A DNA stretch of 64,000 nt from Alistipes sp. Its GTDB lineage: Bacteria; Bacteroidota; Bacteroidia; Bacteroidales; Rikenellaceae. A program made the position numbers and the translations under genes. The notes beneath the pieces are model-generated. The model saw only the letters and a program-made list of their open reading frames with translations. It was not told the DNA's origin and ran no database searches. Every line of letters begins with the position of its first letter. Position 1 is the first letter of the stretch. Positions 38,098 through 46,209 of this stretch are shown piece after piece. The stretch lies in assembly GCA_022782405.1 (NCBI GenBank), contig JALFNK010000012.1, positions 1-64,000 of the forward strand. The letters are read 5' to 3'.

Positions 38098-38985
38098 ATG
38101 AAACGAGACTTGATTTATCTGACACTTATCGCCGCCCTGATGACGGCGGCGCAGGTTACGGCGCAAACGGCGCCGGAAGCGCCTGCGGAGATTCGGCCCC
38201 TGCGCATCGAAGCGGGATTTTCGAAGACCGTGCATATCCTTTTCCCCTCGCCCGTGACCTACATCGACATCGGATCGATGGATATCATCGCCGGGAAGGC
38301 CGACGGGGCCGGGAACGTCGTGCGCGTGAAAGCAGCCGTGCGGAACTTTACCACCGAGACCAACCTGACGGTCATCACCGAAGACGGCGGATTCTTTTCG
38401 TTCGACGTGCATTATGCCGAAAACCCGGCCGTTTCGACCATCAACATATCGGCACCGAAACAGACAACCGTCGAAAGCGGTTCGACGCAGCCGGAACCCG
38501 CTCCGACCGAAGGACGGGTATTATTGCAGGAAGTGGGCCGCGAGAAGCCCGCGACCGTAAAACGGGTCCTCGGCGATATCTACCGCCAGAACCGGATGGA
38601 TGTGAAGGGCGTCCGCACGAAGAAGTATGGCATCGGGGTCGAGGTATTGGGGATTTATGTCCACAACGACGTGATCTATATCCACACGATGATCTCGAAC
38701 GAGACGAACATCTCCTTCGAGGTCGATGCCCGGCAGTTCATCGTGGCCGACCGCAAACTCGCAAAACGCACGGCGCAGCAGCAGACCCCGCTCGACATCC
38801 TACGCGTGTGCAACGACCCAACAGTCGTGCGGGGGCACCAGCGCCAGCGGACGGTCTTCGCCCTGCAGAAGTTCACCATCCCCGACGACAAGGTGCTCCT
38901 CTGGGAGATCATCGAACGCAACGGAGCGCGGCATCAGACGGTGGAGATTCCGGCCAAAGAACTCTTGGATGCAAAACTGCTGTAA
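38098..38985 (+). CDS. traN: Conjugative transposon protein TraN (DUF4138, VirB9-like)
   Basis: This 295-aa protein has a signal peptide ending near TAQT (about 22) and a DUF4138 domain with HILFPSPVTYIDIGS near the N-terminus and a C-terminal beta domain. It is an outer-membrane core component of the secretion channel. It is the last tra gene seen in the window. Confidence 0.9.
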   Translation: MKRDLIYLTLIAALMTAAQVTAQTAPEAPAEIRPLRIEAGFSKTVHILFPSPVTYIDIGSMDIIAGKADGAGNVVRVKAAVRNFTTETNLTVITEDGGFFSFDVHYAENPAVSTINISAPKQTTVESGSTQPEPAPTEGRVLLQEVGREKPATVKRVLGDIYRQNRMDVKGVRTKKYGIGVEVLGIYVHNDVIYIHTMISNETNISFEVDARQFIVADRKLAKRTAQQQTPLDILRVCNDPTVVRGHQRQRTVFALQKFTIPDDKVLLWEIIERNGARHQTVEIPAKELLDAKLL

Positions 38986-38989
38986 GGTG

Positions 38990-39418
38990 ATGAAGCGACT
39001 GAATCCGGCCCTGTTCTCATCCGTTAAGATGGATTGGACGACCCCGCAGGCGTTCTTCGACGACCTCGACGCAGAATTTCATTTCACCCTCGATCCGTGC
39101 GCCTCGGCCGGGAATGCCAAATGCGGAAAGTTCTATACCATAGCGGACAACGGACTGGAGCAGGACTGGGCCGGAGAGAGGGTTTTCTGCAATCCGCCTT
39201 ACGGAAGGGCGATATACGACTGGGTATTCAAGTGCTGGCGCGAGTCCCGCAAACCCGGAACGACGGTCGTGCTGCTTATCCCCGCCCGGACCGACACCCG
39301 TTATTTCCACGAGTTCATCTACCGCAGGGCCCGTGAAATCCGGTTTATACGCGGGCGCCTGCGCTTCGGCGACGGCACGGCTCCGGCGCCGTTTCCCAGC
39401 ATGGTCGTCGTCTTTTAA
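38990..39418 (+). CDS. Dam-type DNA N6-adenine methyltransferase (phage family)
   Basis: This 142-aa protein has the phage N6-adenine-methyltransferase pattern WTTPQAFFDDLDAEF, LDPCAS, then CNPPYG, where NPPY is the catalytic motif IV. It starts 4 bp after traN where traO would normally be. It probably protects the element's DNA from host restriction, or marks it. Confidence 0.85.
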   Translation: MKRLNPALFSSVKMDWTTPQAFFDDLDAEFHFTLDPCASAGNAKCGKFYTIADNGLEQDWAGERVFCNPPYGRAIYDWVFKCWRESRKPGTTVVLLIPARTDTRYFHEFIYRRAREIRFIRGRLRFGDGTAPAPFPSMVVVF

Positions 39419-39429
39419 GCGGCATCCGT

Positions 39430-39555
39430 ATGGAAACTTTTCTGAAAGCGTGGCTCCTGACGACGGGAATTTTGTCGCTGCTGGCAGCCATCGGATTGTC
39501 ATGGCTGCTCCTGTTCCCGGAATATCCGAAACGAAAATCCCGCCCGAACGGATAA
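39430..39555 (+). CDS. Small single-pass membrane peptide (41 aa)
   Basis: ATG at 39430 opens a 41-aa frame with one strong hydrophobic helix (about 7-33) and a basic C-terminus (PKRKSRPNG). It lies 11 bp after the methylase. The clear membrane profile and tight spacing support a gene; no function is recognised. Confidence 0.45.
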   Translation: METFLKAWLLTTGILSLLAAIGLSWLLLFPEYPKRKSRPNG

Positions 39556-39608
39556 AAACAATCAGGCTGTTCGTATCTTTGTCCCGCCGACTTAATCTGC
39601 GGAGAAAA

Positions 39609-40015
39609 ATGATTGAAAATACCCATGCGGCGGAATCCTTCGATGCGCTGTTCGCCCGGCTGGCGACATCCGGGTTCCGCCGGAGATTTCGTCTGAAAGC
39701 GGAAGATGTCGCCTATATCGAGCGAAAAGGCATGGAAACTGTCCGGCTCACGCTGCGGATTTCATATGCACGCGTCTCGCTCCGGCCGTTATTCCCAATG
39801 ACGGGCGGCAGACCCCGATGCGCGGGCATCCGGTCTTTATCGCCCAGCATGCCACGGCCTGCTGCTGCCGGGGGTGTCTGGCCAAGTGGCACGGCATCCC
39901 GCCCGGACGGGAGCTGACGGCCGAAGAACAACGATATATCGTTGCGGTATTGACGGCATGGATCGAACGTAACGGAACCCGGCACCAGACGGCGGAAATT
40001 GCCGGCAAGGAATAA
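39609..40015 (+). pseudogene. Frameshifted DUF4186 gene
   Basis: The N-terminal frame encodes FRRRFRLKAEDVAYIERKG, and a second frame from about 39750 encodes HAADFICTRLAPA..IPNDGRQTPMRGHPVFIAQHATACCCRGCL to a stop at 40015. Together they make a complete DUF4186 protein of about 135 aa. A single missing base near 39745-39750 explains the break. It is either a decayed cargo gene or a sequencing error. Confidence 0.75.
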
Positions 40016-40277
40016 GTTGGATACAAAGCTGCGGCAAGGAGATAAAGCGGTAGGCCGGTAGTATTTTCGTCCGTTAAGACGGGCAGAGCGGCGCTCCCGC
40101 AGGTATCTTTCGGTGCCGAATACCACGGCCGGGAACATCCGGTGCAGAGGATTTTATACAGCGGCGGGAACGTTTCGAACTCGTGCGGAGATCTTACGGG
40201 CTCACTTTGCAGGAGGATATTCAGACATGAGTTCCGCACGCTGCGGCCCTGAAAGGCTGTTCGTTTCCGAACAATCA

Positions 40278-40315
40278 GACACCCCGGTACGGTTTTCAAA
40301 CCGTACCGGGGTGTC
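40278..40315. terminator. Perfect 18-bp palindromic terminator
   Basis: GACACCCCGGTACGGTTT (40278-40295) and its exact complement (40298-40315) are separated by two bases and followed by TTTC. It lies between the plus-strand end of the tra and cargo run and a convergent small gene, so it can serve both directions. Confidence 0.75.
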
Positions 40316-40336
40316 TTTCATGCAGCTTGCGGGAAT

Positions 40337-40558
40337 TCAATATTCATCCTCATTGAACAGAAAATCCTCTTTCGAGGGATAGTCCGGCCAGATGTCCTCG
40401 ATCGATTCGAAGCTCTCTTCTTCCTCTTCGATCTCCTGCAAGTTCTCCAGAACCGCCTCGGGAAGTCCCGAGCGGTTGGCGTAGTCTATCAGTTCGTCTT
40501 TGGTGGCGGGCCAGGGGGCGTCTTCGAGCCACGAGGCCAATTCGAGTGTCCAATACAT
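40337..40558 (-). CDS. Small acidic DUF2795-like protein
   Basis: This 73-aa protein has a helical N-terminus with DELIDYANRSGLPEAVLENL, similar to DUF2795 proteins, and a very acidic tail (IEEEEESFESIEDIWPDY). A consensus promoter at 40621-40652 supports it. Function unknown. Confidence 0.65.
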   Translation of the reverse strand: MYWTLELASWLEDAPWPATKDELIDYANRSGLPEAVLENLQEIEEEEESFESIEDIWPDYPSKEDFLFNEDEY

Positions 40559-40620
40559 TCGGTAAAAGTTTTATCTCTCTGAAATTTCCGGAAAGAACAC
40601 GGCTTTTCACTGCGGAGATG

Positions 40621-40652
40621 CAAAGGTAACGCAAAAAAGCGAGGCTTGCAAA
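40621..40652 (-). promoter_or_regulatory. Consensus Bacteroides promoter for the DUF2795-like gene
   Basis: On the minus strand, TTTG (40652-40649), a 20-bp spacer and TACCTTTG (40628-40621) match the primary promoter consensus. The predicted start is about 55 bp before the ATG at 40558. Confidence 0.6.
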
Positions 40653-41007
40653 CGGCAGATAATCAAGCGGTGTGAAAAAGTCCGTAGCAGATTTCAGGGG
40701 ACTGGGAATCCGTCCCCGCATAAGGAAATATTCGGTATGCAGCGCGCTGTTGCAGGTCATCATGATCAGTTTTCGCGGCAGCACGCCCGTCTTGCCAGGC
40801 AAACACGCTTGAGGGCAAGACCCCGGACTGTAAAATAGTTCGATGTCCATATGAGAACCTTTTCCGGAAGAAAGTGCAGGTCGCAGGCAACTCTTTGGCA
40901 GCCTGTTCCGGCAAAGAATTTCATTGCGAGCCATTAAATCGGATATTGTCCGGTACAACCATGTCGGAATTTTCGTATCTTTATGGAAACCTAAAACCTA
41001 TCGAACA
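40653..41007. other. Intergenic stretch before the transaldolase gene
   Basis: No convincing gene is seen. Near its right end, TATCTTTA (40976-40983) resembles a plus-strand -7 box for transaldolase but has no TTTG at -33. Confidence 0.3.
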
Positions 41008-41664
41008 ATGAAATTCTTCATCGACACGGCCAATCTGGAGCAGATCCGCAAGGCGCACGAACTGGGCGTCCTGGACGGCGTGACGACCAACCCTTCTCTG
41101 ATGGCCAAAGAGAACATCCGGGGTACGGAGAACTGCAACCGTCATTACGTTGAAATCTGCAACATCGTCGAAGGGGACGTGAGCGCCGAGGTCATAGCCA
41201 CCGACTTCGAAGGAATGGTGCGGGAGGGTGAAGCGCTGGCGGCGCTGCATCCCCGCATCGTCGTGAAACTGCCCTGCACGGCCGCAGGAATACGGGCCGT
41301 GAAATATTTCGCCGCCAAGCATATCCGGACGAACTGCACGCTGGTATTCTCCGTGGGGCAGGCGCTGCTGGCCGCAAAGGCCGGAGCGACCTATGTGTCT
41401 CCGTTCGTGGGACGTCTCGACGACATCTCCGAAGACGGCGTGGCATTGGTAGCCCACATCGTGAAGGTCTACCGCACCTATGGTTACAAAACGCAGGTGC
41501 TGGCCGCTTCGATCCGTCATACGCAGCATATTATTCAGTGTCTCGATGCGGGGGCCGATGTGGCGACATGTCCCCTGGCGGCAATCGAAGGACTGCTCAA
41601 ACATCCCCTGACGGACAGCGGGCTGGAGAAGTTCCTCGCAGACCATGCACGCCTGACCGCCTGA
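41008..41664 (+). CDS. Transaldolase / fructose-6-phosphate aldolase family
   Basis: This 218-aa protein is of the small transaldolase (TalC/FSA) class: [14 protein letters not shown] start, [11 protein letters not shown], and the VVKLPCT strand with the Schiff-base Lys. It is a complete metabolic enzyme sitting alone between two palindromic terminators within the conjugative element. TalC transaldolase and F6P aldolase cannot be told apart by eye. The upstream extension to 40924 is rejected because family members begin at this Met. Confidence 0.9.
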   Translation: MKFFIDTANLEQIRKAHELGVLDGVTTNPSLMAKENIRGTENCNRHYVEICNIVEGDVSAEVIATDFEGMVREGEALAALHPRIVVKLPCTAAGIRAVKYFAAKHIRTNCTLVFSVGQALLAAKAGATYVSPFVGRLDDISEDGVALVAHIVKVYRTYGYKTQVLAASIRHTQHIIQCLDAGADVATCPLAAIEGLLKHPLTDSGLEKFLADHARLTA

Positions 41665-41689
41665 CGTGCCGCCGGCAGCGACAATACGA

Positions 41690-41725
41690 CAACACCCCGA
41701 TTCGAACGTTCGAATCGGGGCGTTG
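41690..41725. terminator. Palindromic bidirectional terminator after transaldolase
   Basis: An 18-bp arm (41690-41707) pairs with 41708-41725 with a single mismatch. The core CCCCGATTCGAA is followed by its complement. It lies between the convergent transaldolase and HU-like genes. Confidence 0.75.
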
Positions 41726-41731
41726 TGGCAA

Positions 41732-42010
41732 TCATTTCTTCTCCAAGAGACGCCGGAAGGCGGGAGAAGGCTTAAATGCAGGAATGTCGTGCGCAGGAAT
41801 TTTGATCGTCGTATTCTTCGTGATGTTACGCGCCGTCTTTTCCTTGCGGTGTTTGACGGCGAAGGTGCCGAAGCTGCGCAAAAAAACATTTTCCTTACGA
41901 ATCTGCGCGGCGCGCACCTCTTCCATGAAGCCCTCCACGACAGCTGATACGGTCGTGGCCTCGACCCCTGTTTCCCGGGCGATTTGTTTAATAATCTCGA
42001 GTTTAGTCAT
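41732..42010 (-). CDS. HU/IHF-family DNA-binding protein
   Basis: This 92-aa protein has the HU layout: MTKLEIIKQIARETG N-terminal helices, VFLRSFGTFAVKHR strand, and the DNA-binding arm ending PAFKPSPAFRRLL. It bends DNA and may assist recombination or transfer of the element, or be general cargo. Confidence 0.9.
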   Translation of the reverse strand: MTKLEIIKQIARETGVEATTVSAVVEGFMEEVRAAQIRKENVFLRSFGTFAVKHRKEKTARNITKNTTIKIPAHDIPAFKPSPAFRRLLEKK

Positions 42011-42048
42011 TGTCTGAAATCATATTGTTGCAAAATAGAACCTTCGGA

Positions 42049-42756
42049 TTATCTTTTCCGTCCGCGTCTGTGTGATACGGCGTCATGCTCTTCAACTGAA
42101 ATTCGAGGCTTCTTCCGTAATGGATATTCCGTAAAAATACGGTTTTGTGCGACGGTCATAGTCTTTAACCGTTCGGCAATGCTGTTCCAGTCGTATTCGA
42201 AATTCAGCATGACGACATCTTCCTCGAAATCTATATCATCGAAGTAGGTAACAGCCTTGAACGGGCGGATCACATTCGCTTCGGGGAATTTACGCTCATA
42301 GCATTTAAGCATATCATAGAACGTATGGCGCGTGGAAAGGCAGGCTATGTCCACGAAATCCTTCAACCGCGATCCGTCATCGGCAATAGCCGACAATTTC
42401 ATGGCGATAATATCTTCCATATCGTACAGCCGGATGCCGGCTTCCTCATACGGGGAACGGAGATATGCGTACCGATGGGCTATACAATCAATCTTCACTC
42501 CGTCGATCGTGCCTTTGAGCGTATCTGCTTCCATAAAATCCGTTCGGAAGCCGTATTTATCCGCTAAAAAAGTTTCGAGTTTTTTCGCATCGAAAGACTG
42601 CGGGGTAAACAAATCCAGATCGACACTCTTACGATGTCCCAGATACAAGGCCAGTGCCGTGCCGCCGGCAAGGTTGAAAGCAGCCAGCGAGGGTTCCGCT
42701 TCCAGCTTTTTCAGCAGTTCAAGTGTTCGAGGCGCGACAGTTTGCGTGTATAACAT
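42049..42756 (-). CDS. AbiEii-type nucleotidyltransferase toxin
   Basis: This 235-aa protein has the AbiEii/AbiGii nucleotidyltransferase motif GGTALALYLGHRKSVDLDLF (about 32-51), where the two Asp bind metal. The downstream gene product of the pair overlaps it by 46 bp. By family analogy it is the toxin of a type IV AbiE-like toxin-antitoxin and phage-defence pair. Confidence 0.85.
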   Translation of the reverse strand: MLYTQTVAPRTLELLKKLEAEPSLAAFNLAGGTALALYLGHRKSVDLDLFTPQSFDAKKLETFLADKYGFRTDFMEADTLKGTIDGVKIDCIAHRYAYLRSPYEEAGIRLYDMEDIIAMKLSAIADDGSRLKDFVDIACLSTRHTFYDMLKCYERKFPEANVIRPFKAVTYFDDIDFEEDVVMLNFEYDWNSIAERLKTMTVAQNRIFTEYPLRKKPRISVEEHDAVSHRRGRKR

Positions 42757-43037
42757 CTCAGTTCCTCCTTTTTCAGGTTAAACACCGTACAAACAAAATT
42801 CATGTCCCGTGCCGAGAGCGAAGGCACCTCCTTGATGATCTCACGGAATCCTTCGATACCGCCGTACAGGTCGAAAGCGGCAAAGTAATCTTTCAGCCAT
42901 CCGCGTTCGATGATGCGCTGCACGACGATCTTGCGCGAACGCTGCCAGTCGAACTGCGCGAGGTCGTATTCCCAGAGCAGTGTCGCAGAGACCGTATGAC
43001 AGCCCTTATTATCTTTATAATCATCGAATATCGTCAT
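42711..43037 (-). CDS. DUF6922-like antitoxin partner of AbiEii
   Basis: This 108-aa helical protein is upstream of and overlapping the AbiEii-like gene. Its segments SATLLWEYDLAQFDW and RIIERGWLKDYFAAF resemble DUF6922 proteins found beside such nucleotidyltransferases. It is the likely antitoxin and repressor. A -7-like box is at 43062-43069. Confidence 0.75.
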   Translation of the reverse strand: MTIFDDYKDNKGCHTVSATLLWEYDLAQFDWQRSRKIVVQRIIERGWLKDYFAAFDLYGGIEGFREIIKEVPSLSARDMNFVCTVFNLKKEELRCYTRKLSRLEHLNC

Positions 43038-43061
43038 ACGTCGAATCTTATTTTCTCTTTA

Positions 43062-43069
43062 CAAATATA
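43062..43069 (-). promoter_or_regulatory. -7 promoter element of the toxin-antitoxin pair
   Basis: TATATTTG on the minus strand matches TAnnTTTG and lies 25 bp before the antitoxin ATG. There is no exact TTTG at -33. Confidence 0.4.
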
Positions 43070-43201
43070 CGCTTTTTTCACAAGATATGCAATTCCTATA
43101 CCCGCCGTGGGAAGTATCTGTTCCTGCATACCGGACAGAGCCGACATCCGCCTTATCGGCAAAGACAAAGTGCGAGTTCACATATTCCGTTGTGCGATTT
43201 T

Positions 43202-43492
43202 TCAGGTGTGGGTCATCCAGCCGTGAAACGGCTCGTGGATAAAACAGTGCGATCGGTCGGGCTGTCCGTGATAGACCAATCCGCCGACAACGCCCAGACG
43301 CCCGTCGGGATAACGCTGTTTGAAGAGGAACGAATAGGGTGCAAAATCGCGGTACAGTTCGATTTCACATGGGAACGAAGGATGCCTCTCCCATTGCCGG
43401 AGCTTTTCCAGACACTCCTGAAACGTCTTGTCGCCGATGCTTTCGGCATATTGCACTACCTTATCGTAGTGCTCCTGACACATGATTTTCAT
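43202..43492 (-). CDS. DUF4120-like protein
   Basis: This 96-aa protein has the segments QEHYDKVVQYAESIG, LYRDFAPYSFLFKQ and a His-rich C-terminus (HGQPDRSHCFIHEPFHGWMTHT split over the last 22 residues). It resembles DUF4120 proteins from conjugative elements. Function unknown. Confidence 0.6.
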   Translation of the reverse strand: MKIMCQEHYDKVVQYAESIGDKTFQECLEKLRQWERHPSFPCEIELYRDFAPYSFLFKQRYPDGRLGVVGGLVYHGQPDRSHCFIHEPFHGWMTHT

Positions 43493-43505
43493 GATTGCTG
43501 ATGTT

Positions 43506-43768
43506 TTAACTGTTGTTTATGAATATATTCCAGTAACGGCGTTCCGTCCTTAACGGAAGCCGACAAGGTACTAAATCGAAGTTGTTGTTGCGAAGGATCG
43601 CCATAATGGAGGCGATCAAAATTTCTGTTGTTGCCAGATCTGATTTCAGTTCTTTAACGAGAGATTTTCTTCGGACACTAAGTAGACCGTGGTGTCTTCC
43701 GATGCGCCTATGACATCCCGAATCCATCCGGCAACGTTATCCGCGGTAGGCTTCGATGATGTCTTCAT
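43506..43768 (-). pseudogene. Small frameshifted gene
   Basis: One frame from ATG 43768 encodes MKTSSKPTADNVAGWIRDVI and continues to SEENLSLKN with a stop at 43646. A second frame continues from KELKSDLATTEILIASIMAIL to a stop at 43506. Both halves look protein-like and join if one base is shifted near 43650. The start overlaps the previous gene by 32 bp. Family unknown; an intact 40-aa peptide is the alternative. Confidence 0.4.
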
Positions 43769-44033
43769 AGTATGGAACGCGGTGTTTCAACACCGCCTTC
43801 TCCAATTCGTCCCACCATGTTTCATTATACCGGTCGTTATCGAAATCGATCGGACCGTCTGTCGGCAGACGCCAGCGGAGTTTGGTTTCTGCATCCGTTT
43901 CTTTGACGATGGTCTGCATCTGGGCATCGGTCACTGCTGCAGTGCAAAATGGGCGAGGCAGTCCTTCCAGTTCGCCACGCGTGATCGAGCTATTGCCGCA
44001 TACGAACTCTTTTTGATAGAACTCTTGCGGCAT
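43737..44033 (-). CDS. Hypothetical protein, possibly 5'-frameshifted
   Basis: This 98-aa protein begins MPQEFYQKEFVCGN. Directly upstream another frame (ATG at 44097) encodes MKYKKETLEKRLERLEESRIP and would run into this sequence if one base were added before 44033. The true protein may therefore be about 120 aa with an N-terminal coiled coil. No function recognised. Confidence 0.55.
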   Translation of the reverse strand: MPQEFYQKEFVCGNSSITRGELEGLPRPFCTAAVTDAQMQTIVKETDAETKLRWRLPTDGPIDFDNDRYNETWWDELEKAVLKHRVPYYEDIIEAYRG

Positions 44034-44111
44034 GTCGGGATACGGCTCTCTTCGAGCCGTTCGAGCCGCTTTTCGAGGGTCTCTTTTTTGTACTTCATGC
44101 GTGTGATGGAA

Positions 44112-44138
44112 TTAAAAAGACGGAGAGCGTAAGCTCCC
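44112..44138 (-). terminator. Terminator of the 50.6-44.2 kb accessory unit
   Basis: On the minus strand, CGGGGAGC, loop TTAC and GCTCTCCG (one wobble pair) are followed by TCTTTTT. It lies 48 bp after the stop of the gene at 44186 and ends the long minus-strand run that starts at 50640. Confidence 0.75.
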
Positions 44139-44185
44139 CGCCTTGGGTTAATACTTAAAATGTTACGATCCTCAAATGAGACGTT

Positions 44186-44722
44186 TTACATGATACAATG
44201 TTTCTGGTACTGCAAACAGAATCGGTATAGAGGGTTTTTCCGTTCATCGCCGCTCTGATGGGAGGCTGCGAACGCTTCGCAGAGCGCCGTCACCTGTTTC
44301 GGGTTCACACGGCCTTGCAGCAGCGTTCGCAGTTGTTTATCCGGCAGGCTGTCGACCAGTTCGTCGAATTGATCGCTGTCCGTATGGTACAAGTCCGAGA
44401 ACATCTCCAGCAGAGCGGCTCCGATCACATAGAAGAGGTTGATGTGCATCTGCTCTTTGTAGGCGGTCTGGGAGCAGTCGTCCTCGCGGATAAAAAAGTC
44501 CGCTATCGCGTCGTAATTGATCCAGTAGCGGATCTCCTTTTCGAAGACGCTGCCGCCTTTGTAAAGCGTGATACAGTCGCTATTCTGCCGTTCGTCTTCG
44601 TCGAAGGCTTCGGCGTCGAAACGCATGTCGAGGCCGAGCGGATCGAGGAACGGTCGGGCCTGCGCTTGCAGCATAGCGTCGTGCCATGCGCTTAATTCCT
44701 GAATGATTGTGTTTTTATTCAT
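44186..44722 (-). CDS. Hypothetical accessory protein
   Basis: This 178-aa acidic helical protein has no membrane segment and is not recognised. It overlaps the upstream gene by 8 bp, so the two are translationally coupled. It is the last gene before the terminator. Confidence 0.65.
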   Translation of the reverse strand: MNKNTIIQELSAWHDAMLQAQARPFLDPLGLDMRFDAEAFDEDERQNSDCITLYKGGSVFEKEIRYWINYDAIADFFIREDDCSQTAYKEQMHINLFYVIGAALLEMFSDLYHTDSDQFDELVDSLPDKQLRTLLQGRVNPKQVTALCEAFAASHQSGDERKNPLYRFCLQYQKHCIM

Positions 44723-45206
44723 TTATCCGTGTTTCGTATTTCTGAACTTGTTCGGCGATCATGTCGCAGAAACGCTGACCCTCGCGGAGGTCGTTTCCGA
44801 AGTAGGCCAGCATCTGCCGCAGGTCGTGGTCGTAGACGTGCGCCCACTTCCCGTAGTAGTGGGGTCCCATGTCGCCGCCGAAGTGACGGATAAACAGCTC
44901 TTCGGCAAGAGCCTCGTCAGGTGCAAAATTGTAGTCCCATGTCAGCACCCGGTGGATCTTCTCGTAGTCGATCTCCACGATGCGCCAGCTGCCGGAGAGT
45001 GCAAAACCTTCATCAGCAGTGTTCTGCTCATCGTCCGGCAGATTCTCGAACTCGCCGCTTCGGGAGCCGCATTCGATCCGTTCCGAGAAATCATCCGAGA
45101 TGGAGAATGGAACGGACTTATAGCGTTTGCCGCATTCGTCCGGCAAGTTCAGTGTCACCTCGACTTTATGGCCGAAAAAATGCGTCATCAGTCGTTGTAT
45201 TTTCAT
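44715..45206 (-). CDS. Hypothetical accessory protein
   Basis: This 163-aa acidic protein begins MKIQRLMTHFFGHK. The middle reads VEIDYEKIHRVLTWDYNF and the C-terminal half is Asp/Glu/His-rich. Not recognised. It overlaps the next gene by 8 bp. Confidence 0.65.
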   Translation of the reverse strand: MKIQRLMTHFFGHKVEVTLNLPDECGKRYKSVPFSISDDFSERIECGSRSGEFENLPDDEQNTADEGFALSGSWRIVEIDYEKIHRVLTWDYNFAPDEALAEELFIRHFGGDMGPHYYGKWAHVYDHDLRQMLAYFGNDLREGQRFCDMIAEQVQKYETRINE

Positions 45207-45226
45207 ATCGTCAAGTTTTGTGGTCG

Positions 45227-45484
45227 TTACTCTTCGATCTCTATCGTGGCATATTGGATCGGATAGTAATATTTTGTTTCAGAAGATTTGTTGAGATAGT
45301 AGTAGATGTTACCACCCTCGACATAAGGCTTGAAAATCTTTTTTCCATTGATACGCCGCACTTTATTGATATGTCGGGAAACACAGGCGATCTTTTTATC
45401 TGTCGCCGCCCTGCGCTGGGCAGGTATGCCGAAGAAGCAGTCCTGCAGTTGTTCTTCCGAACCTATGGGGTTCAATATTTTCAT
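45227..45484 (-). CDS. Hypothetical small accessory protein
   Basis: This 85-aa protein has a tyrosine-rich C-terminal half (GNIYYYLNKSSETKYYYP) and lies in the accessory operon 20 bp upstream of the next gene. Not recognised. Confidence 0.5.
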   Translation of the reverse strand: MKILNPIGSEEQLQDCFFGIPAQRRAATDKKIACVSRHINKVRRINGKKIFKPYVEGGNIYYYLNKSSETKYYYPIQYATIEIEE

Positions 45485-45510
45485 TTTGAGAATGTCCAGA
45501 ATATAAGTCG

Positions 45511-46197
45511 TCAGTTTTTAAGGTTGCAAAGCGGAACCCATACAGCCTGCTCTCCGAAGTCCGCCCGGCCCTTCTCGTCGTTGATCGGCTCACAGAGCGC
45601 GTCGGTCGATTCGTTCGGTTCGTCGGGGAACAGGTGCGGCTGCGATTCGGGCCACTGTATGGGCTTGAAGTAGGCGTTGGCCGGCGGGTCTTTCTCAAAG
45701 TGCTGGATGTAGTCGTACTCCGGCACATAGCGGGCGCCGTTGTCCTCGCTCTCGAAGCTGGGGTAACCAATGTCGTTCTCTTCGAAATACGTCGCGTCGT
45801 CGGGAAATTCGACCAGCACATACAGGTTTTCATGCCAGGTCTGATCACATACTTCACAAATCATCATATCTTTCGTCTCGTCCAATATGACGCTGTTATG
45901 CCCGCAAGCAGGACATCTCGGATAGCGCGGTAGTTGAAGTTCATCCGCCGTATTTTCCAGACGCTCCCAATAATCCTCTTTGCAGTAATCCGCTGTCATT
46001 TGCTGGGCAAGCTGCCGCATCTGCTCGTCCGTAATACGGCGAAAGTCGAATCCCTTTTGCGCCAGGTCGTCATCTTGCAAGCCAAGGATCGGGTAATCAG
46101 CTTTTTTGAGCCGGTCCCACAGCTCTTGTTCCTGTGTTGTCAGCGAGGACTTGGCTTCGAAATATCCCCGCAGGTCGTCCAATAGTTGCTGTAACAT
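45511..46197 (-). CDS. Zinc-ribbon accessory protein
   Basis: This 228-aa acidic protein has a zinc ribbon made by CPACG (about 95-99) and CEVC (about 114-117). The N-terminus is helical and the C-terminal half acidic and Pro-rich. Nucleic-acid or protein binding is plausible; the family is unknown. Confidence 0.65.
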   Translation of the reverse strand: MLQQLLDDLRGYFEAKSSLTTQEQELWDRLKKADYPILGLQDDDLAQKGFDFRRITDEQMRQLAQQMTADYCKEDYWERLENTADELQLPRYPRCPACGHNSVILDETKDMMICEVCDQTWHENLYVLVEFPDDATYFEENDIGYPSFESEDNGARYVPEYDYIQHFEKDPPANAYFKPIQWPESQPHLFPDEPNESTDALCEPINDEKGRADFGEQAVWVPLCNLKN

Positions 46198-46209
46198 ATC
46201 GTGTCGTTT

